From: CAZUCE01 sp964619265
Lineage (GTDB): Bacteria; Planctomycetota; UBA1135; GCA-002686595
Length of the DNA: 64,000 nt
Reading direction: 5' to 3'
Assembly (NCBI GenBank): GCA_964619265.1
Contig: CAZUCE010000001.1
Coordinates: forward strand, 186,001-250,000
In this document: piece after piece, positions 61,825-64,000 of the stretch
How the letters are laid out: each line of letters opens with the position of its first letter
Numbering within the stretch: position 1 is the first letter of the stretch
The notes under the pieces: generated by a model
Told to the model about the DNA's origin: nothing
Databases searched by the model: none
What the model saw: only the letters and a program-made list of their open reading frames with translations
Made by a program: the position numbers and the translations under genes

Positions 61825-64000
61825 ATGGAGATGGCAAAACAGAACACGGCAATTCCGAGCGAGGAGGCCAGCGCGGCTTGCGTGGCCGGCCGCTATCGGC
61901 TCCTGGAGCGCTTGGACTCTGGGGGGACCGCGGAGGTCTGGAGTGCCAAGGACGTCCTTGGTGGCGAGGACGTGGCTGTCAAGCTGCTCTCCGCCGGGAC
62001 CGACGCTGTGCGACTGCGGGCCGAGGTGTCGGCGCTGCGGCTGCTCAATCTTCCGGGAGTCTCGCGGCTGCTGGACGAGGGGACTTCCGGGGGTCGGCCG
62101 TTCCTGGTGATGGAGCTGGTCGCCGGCAAGCCGTTCCCGGGGGCCCTTGGATGGGAGGGCCCCAAGCCGTGGGAGTCTCTGCACCAGACAGCCGTTGCCT
62201 TGCTCGAGATCTTGGCTCGAGTCCACCTGCGCGGTGTCGTGCACCGGGACCTTAAGCCGGACAATGTTCTGGTGGATAAGAGCGGACGTCCCGTGGTGCT
62301 CGACTTCGGGCTATCCGGCGGACCCGCGATCGGAGCTGGGCGCGGAACGGAGCCAACGGCGGTCGGAACACCAGCGTTTGCAGCCCCCGAGCAGATCCTC
62401 GGCGCGCCGGTCGATGCACGAGCCGACCTGTACTCCTACGGCGCGATGCTTTACGAAGCGCTGTCCGGCTCACCGCCCCACGCCGCGCGATTGCCCGACG
62501 AATTTCTTCAGGAGCGTCTCCACGCACCGGCCAAGCCCTTGAGCGAGGTGGCGCACGGTGTACCACCGGCTGTGTCCGACCTGGTCGATCGTTTGCTGTC
62601 CCGCGAACCGGCTGACCGCCCGCGGTCGGCGGTTGAAGTGTTGGCGACGCTGCGCGGCGAGCAGATTCCAACTGGCGATCCCGAGCTGCCTTGGCTCGGT
62701 GGCGATCGCGGCTCGGATGCAGCGACCAGAGTGTTGTTGTCCGGACGGCCGGTCGACGTGGTCGGACCGGAGGGGATCGGCAAGACGCGGTTGGTGCGGC
62801 GAATTCTGGAGCGCCTGCACGCTCGCGGCAGCAAGACGATGCAGTTGCAGCCGGGTGAACGCCCGTTCGAAAGTCTGGATGCGCTCGTCGGGTCCTTCGA
62901 CGACGACGAGGACTTGGACTCGTTGATCGAGAAGACTGGCCAAGAACTCGTTCGGCTACTGGAAGGCGGTCGTGTCTTGGTCATCGATGGGGTCGAACAA
63001 ATGGACCCGTGGACCCAACGCGTGCTAGAGCGGTTGGTTCGCGAAGGTGCGCCCGGAGCCTTGCTCCGGACTTCGTCCGTTCCGCGGGTCGCGCGGGCGA
63101 CGAGTTCCCTACGTCTTGAGCTGCAGCCCATGAGCGCGGTCGAGCTGCGGCCGCTGTTCGCGGGCCCCGATCGCGTGTTTCACCTGCGCGAAGATGCTGC
63201 CGACGAGTTGTGGAGGCGAACCCATGGGCATCCACGCGCACTTGCGACCGAGGTCTCAGCCTGGCTGCGAGCTGGCATGGTGCACGGCTCGGGACAGACG
63301 CTTTCGATCGGCCGGACGGTGTTGGAGAGGTTGGCCGTGGGGCTAGAAATCTTGACGCCGGCTTCTTCCCGGGAACTCGACTTTCCAAGCCTTCCCAAGC
63401 ACCTGAACGAAGCACTCACTTGGGCCGTGGTCGCTGGAGCCAAATGCCGCGCAAGCCGGATGGCTACCGCCCAAGGACTTCCGAGGTGGACGATCGAAGC
63501 CCAATGGCGCGAGCTAGAAGAAGCGGGCGCGCTTCGGCGACTGAGTGATGAGCGCGCCGAGGCCTTGGTCTTGCCGCCCAATTGGACTCAGCTTGATCCT
63601 GTAGTGCGCGAACGCATGCACGATCGTCTGGCGGCGGCGATACCGCCGGGCGAGGCGGACCGATTGCTCCATCTGGTGAGCGCGGGTCGGTTCGGGGACG
63701 TCACGACCGAAGCTTCCGTTACGGCGCGACGACTGTTGACCGAGGGACGTCTGCCCGAAGCCGAAGCGGCGGTCACCGAGGGCCTATCTGCGGTGCGTCA
63801 CGTTCAGGATGCGCAAAGCGAGCTACGACTGCTTGGCGACTGGTTGTGTATCGCCTTTGCGGAATTTTCGCCTCAGGCTGTCGATCGCGTGCGCTACGAA
63901 ATCTCTCGTTCGCCGCTCCGCGGTCGGTCGGCTCAAGAATTGAAACGCCTGGATCAACTCTCACGCGCCGCACTCTCGACCTTCCGGGGTGGGGGCGCCG
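61825..64000 (+). CDS. Ser/Thr protein kinase fused to ATPase domain, C-terminus outside window
   Basis: 725 residues are visible from ATG 61825; the frame is open at the right edge. An active-looking kinase domain (about 23-277) has Lys53 in VAVKLL, HRDLKPDN (140-147) with the catalytic Asp, DFG (160-162) and APEQ. A P-loop GPEGIGKT (314-321) starts an AAA/STAND-like domain with LVIDGVEQMDPW as Walker B. Helical repeats begin near 640. This plan matches kinase-ATPase-TPR regulators such as PknK/AcoK-like proteins. Phosphorylation targets unknown. Confidence 0.88.
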   Translation, partial: MEMAKQNTAIPSEEASAACVAGRYRLLERLDSGGTAEVWSAKDVLGGEDVAVKLLSAGTDAVRLRAEVSALRLLNLPGVSRLLDEGTSGGRPFLVMELVAGKPFPGALGWEGPKPWESLHQTAVALLEILARVHLRGVVHRDLKPDNVLVDKSGRPVVLDFGLSGGPAIGAGRGTEPTAVGTPAFAAPEQILGAPVDARADLYSYGAMLYEALSGSPPHAARLPDEFLQERLHAPAKPLSEVAHGVPPAVSDLVDRLLSREPADRPRSAVEVLATLRGEQIPTGDPELPWLGGDRGSDAATRVLLSGRPVDVVGPEGIGKTRLVRRILERLHARGSKTMQLQPGERPFESLDALVGSFDDDEDLDSLIEKTGQELVRLLEGGRVLVIDGVEQMDPWTQRVLERLVREGAPGALLRTSSVPRVARATSSLRLELQPMSAVELRPLFAGPDRVFHLREDAADELWRRTHGHPRALATEVSAWLRAGMVHGSGQTLSIGRTVLERLAVGLEILTPASSRELDFPSLPKHLNEALTWAVVAGAKCRASRMATAQGLPRWTIEAQWRELEEAGALRRLSDERAEALVLPPNWTQLDPVVRERMHDRLAAAIPPGEADRLLHLVSAGRFGDVTTEASVTARRLLTEGRLPEAEAAVTEGLSAVRHVQDAQSELRLLGDWLCIAFAEFSPQAVDRVRYEISRSPLRGRSAQELKRLDQLSRAALSTFRGGGA

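Overview
This is a high-GC bacterial chromosome segment that looks planctomycete-like. That placement is inferred from gene content: a DUF1570-type secreted peptidase, several ECF sigma factors paired or fused with membrane sensors, a CHAT-domain protein, many lipobox proteins, VCBS/FG-GAP and RTX repeat proteins, a degenerate Ser/Thr kinase and large kinase- or winged-helix-AAA-TPR regulators. GTG and TTG starts and 4-base gene overlaps are common. I recognised no rRNA or tRNA gene, CRISPR array, transposase, prophage or replication origin. One compact non-coding element with perfect 19-base terminal inverted repeats (33901-34077) is the only clear mobile-type sequence.

Layout. 1-9600: a truncated secreted peptidase, a LeuA-like acyl transferase, a metallo-beta-lactamase/rhodanese sulfur enzyme, MgtE, an unusually long signal peptidase I, a lipoprotein, then an ECF sigma / membrane anti-sigma-like / periplasmic helical protein operon. 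9600-14750: lipoproteins, a DUF389 membrane protein and the tRNA selenouridine synthase MnmH, with several strong hairpins. 14779-19993: a heme block on the minus strand (CcsA/HemX-like protein, hemA, hemC, hemD, then hemL), whose first four genes overlap by 4 bases each. 20151-23820: an ECF sigma, a single-pass membrane protein and a TPR-CHAT protease-like protein. 23847-32286: a minus-strand group of secreted or envelope proteins, including a two-heme-site propeller protein, a PDZ lipoprotein and a predicted pseudokinase. 32479-37027: protoporphyrinogen oxidase, the inverted-repeat element, a DUF72 protein and a VCBS protein. 37133-43757: a giant ECF sigma fused to an extracytoplasmic domain, then ispG / CPBP protease / hemE on the minus strand. 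44119-52414: an FAD oxidoreductase and a complete-looking 4-hydroxyproline degradation cluster with its GntR regulator and a candidate operator. 52593-64000: a DUF2007 protein, a large lipoprotein, an aldo/keto reductase, a winged-helix/AAA/TPR regulator, small proteins, an RTX protein and a truncated Ser/Thr kinase-AAA protein.

How genes work together. The heme genes supply six steps of 5-aminolevulinate-to-heme synthesis from three separate loci (hemA/hemL/hemC/hemD, hemE, PPOX). The hydroxyproline cluster gives epimerisation, oxidation, deamination and semialdehyde oxidation to 2-oxoglutarate. Three sigma loci show different ways to tie transcription to the envelope: a separate anti-sigma, a sigma fused to its own membrane domain, and a sigma / membrane protein / CHAT trio. 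The trio is the strongest candidate for an undescribed signalling system, because topology cues suggest that the CHAT domain and the outer domain of the membrane protein face the same side of the membrane.
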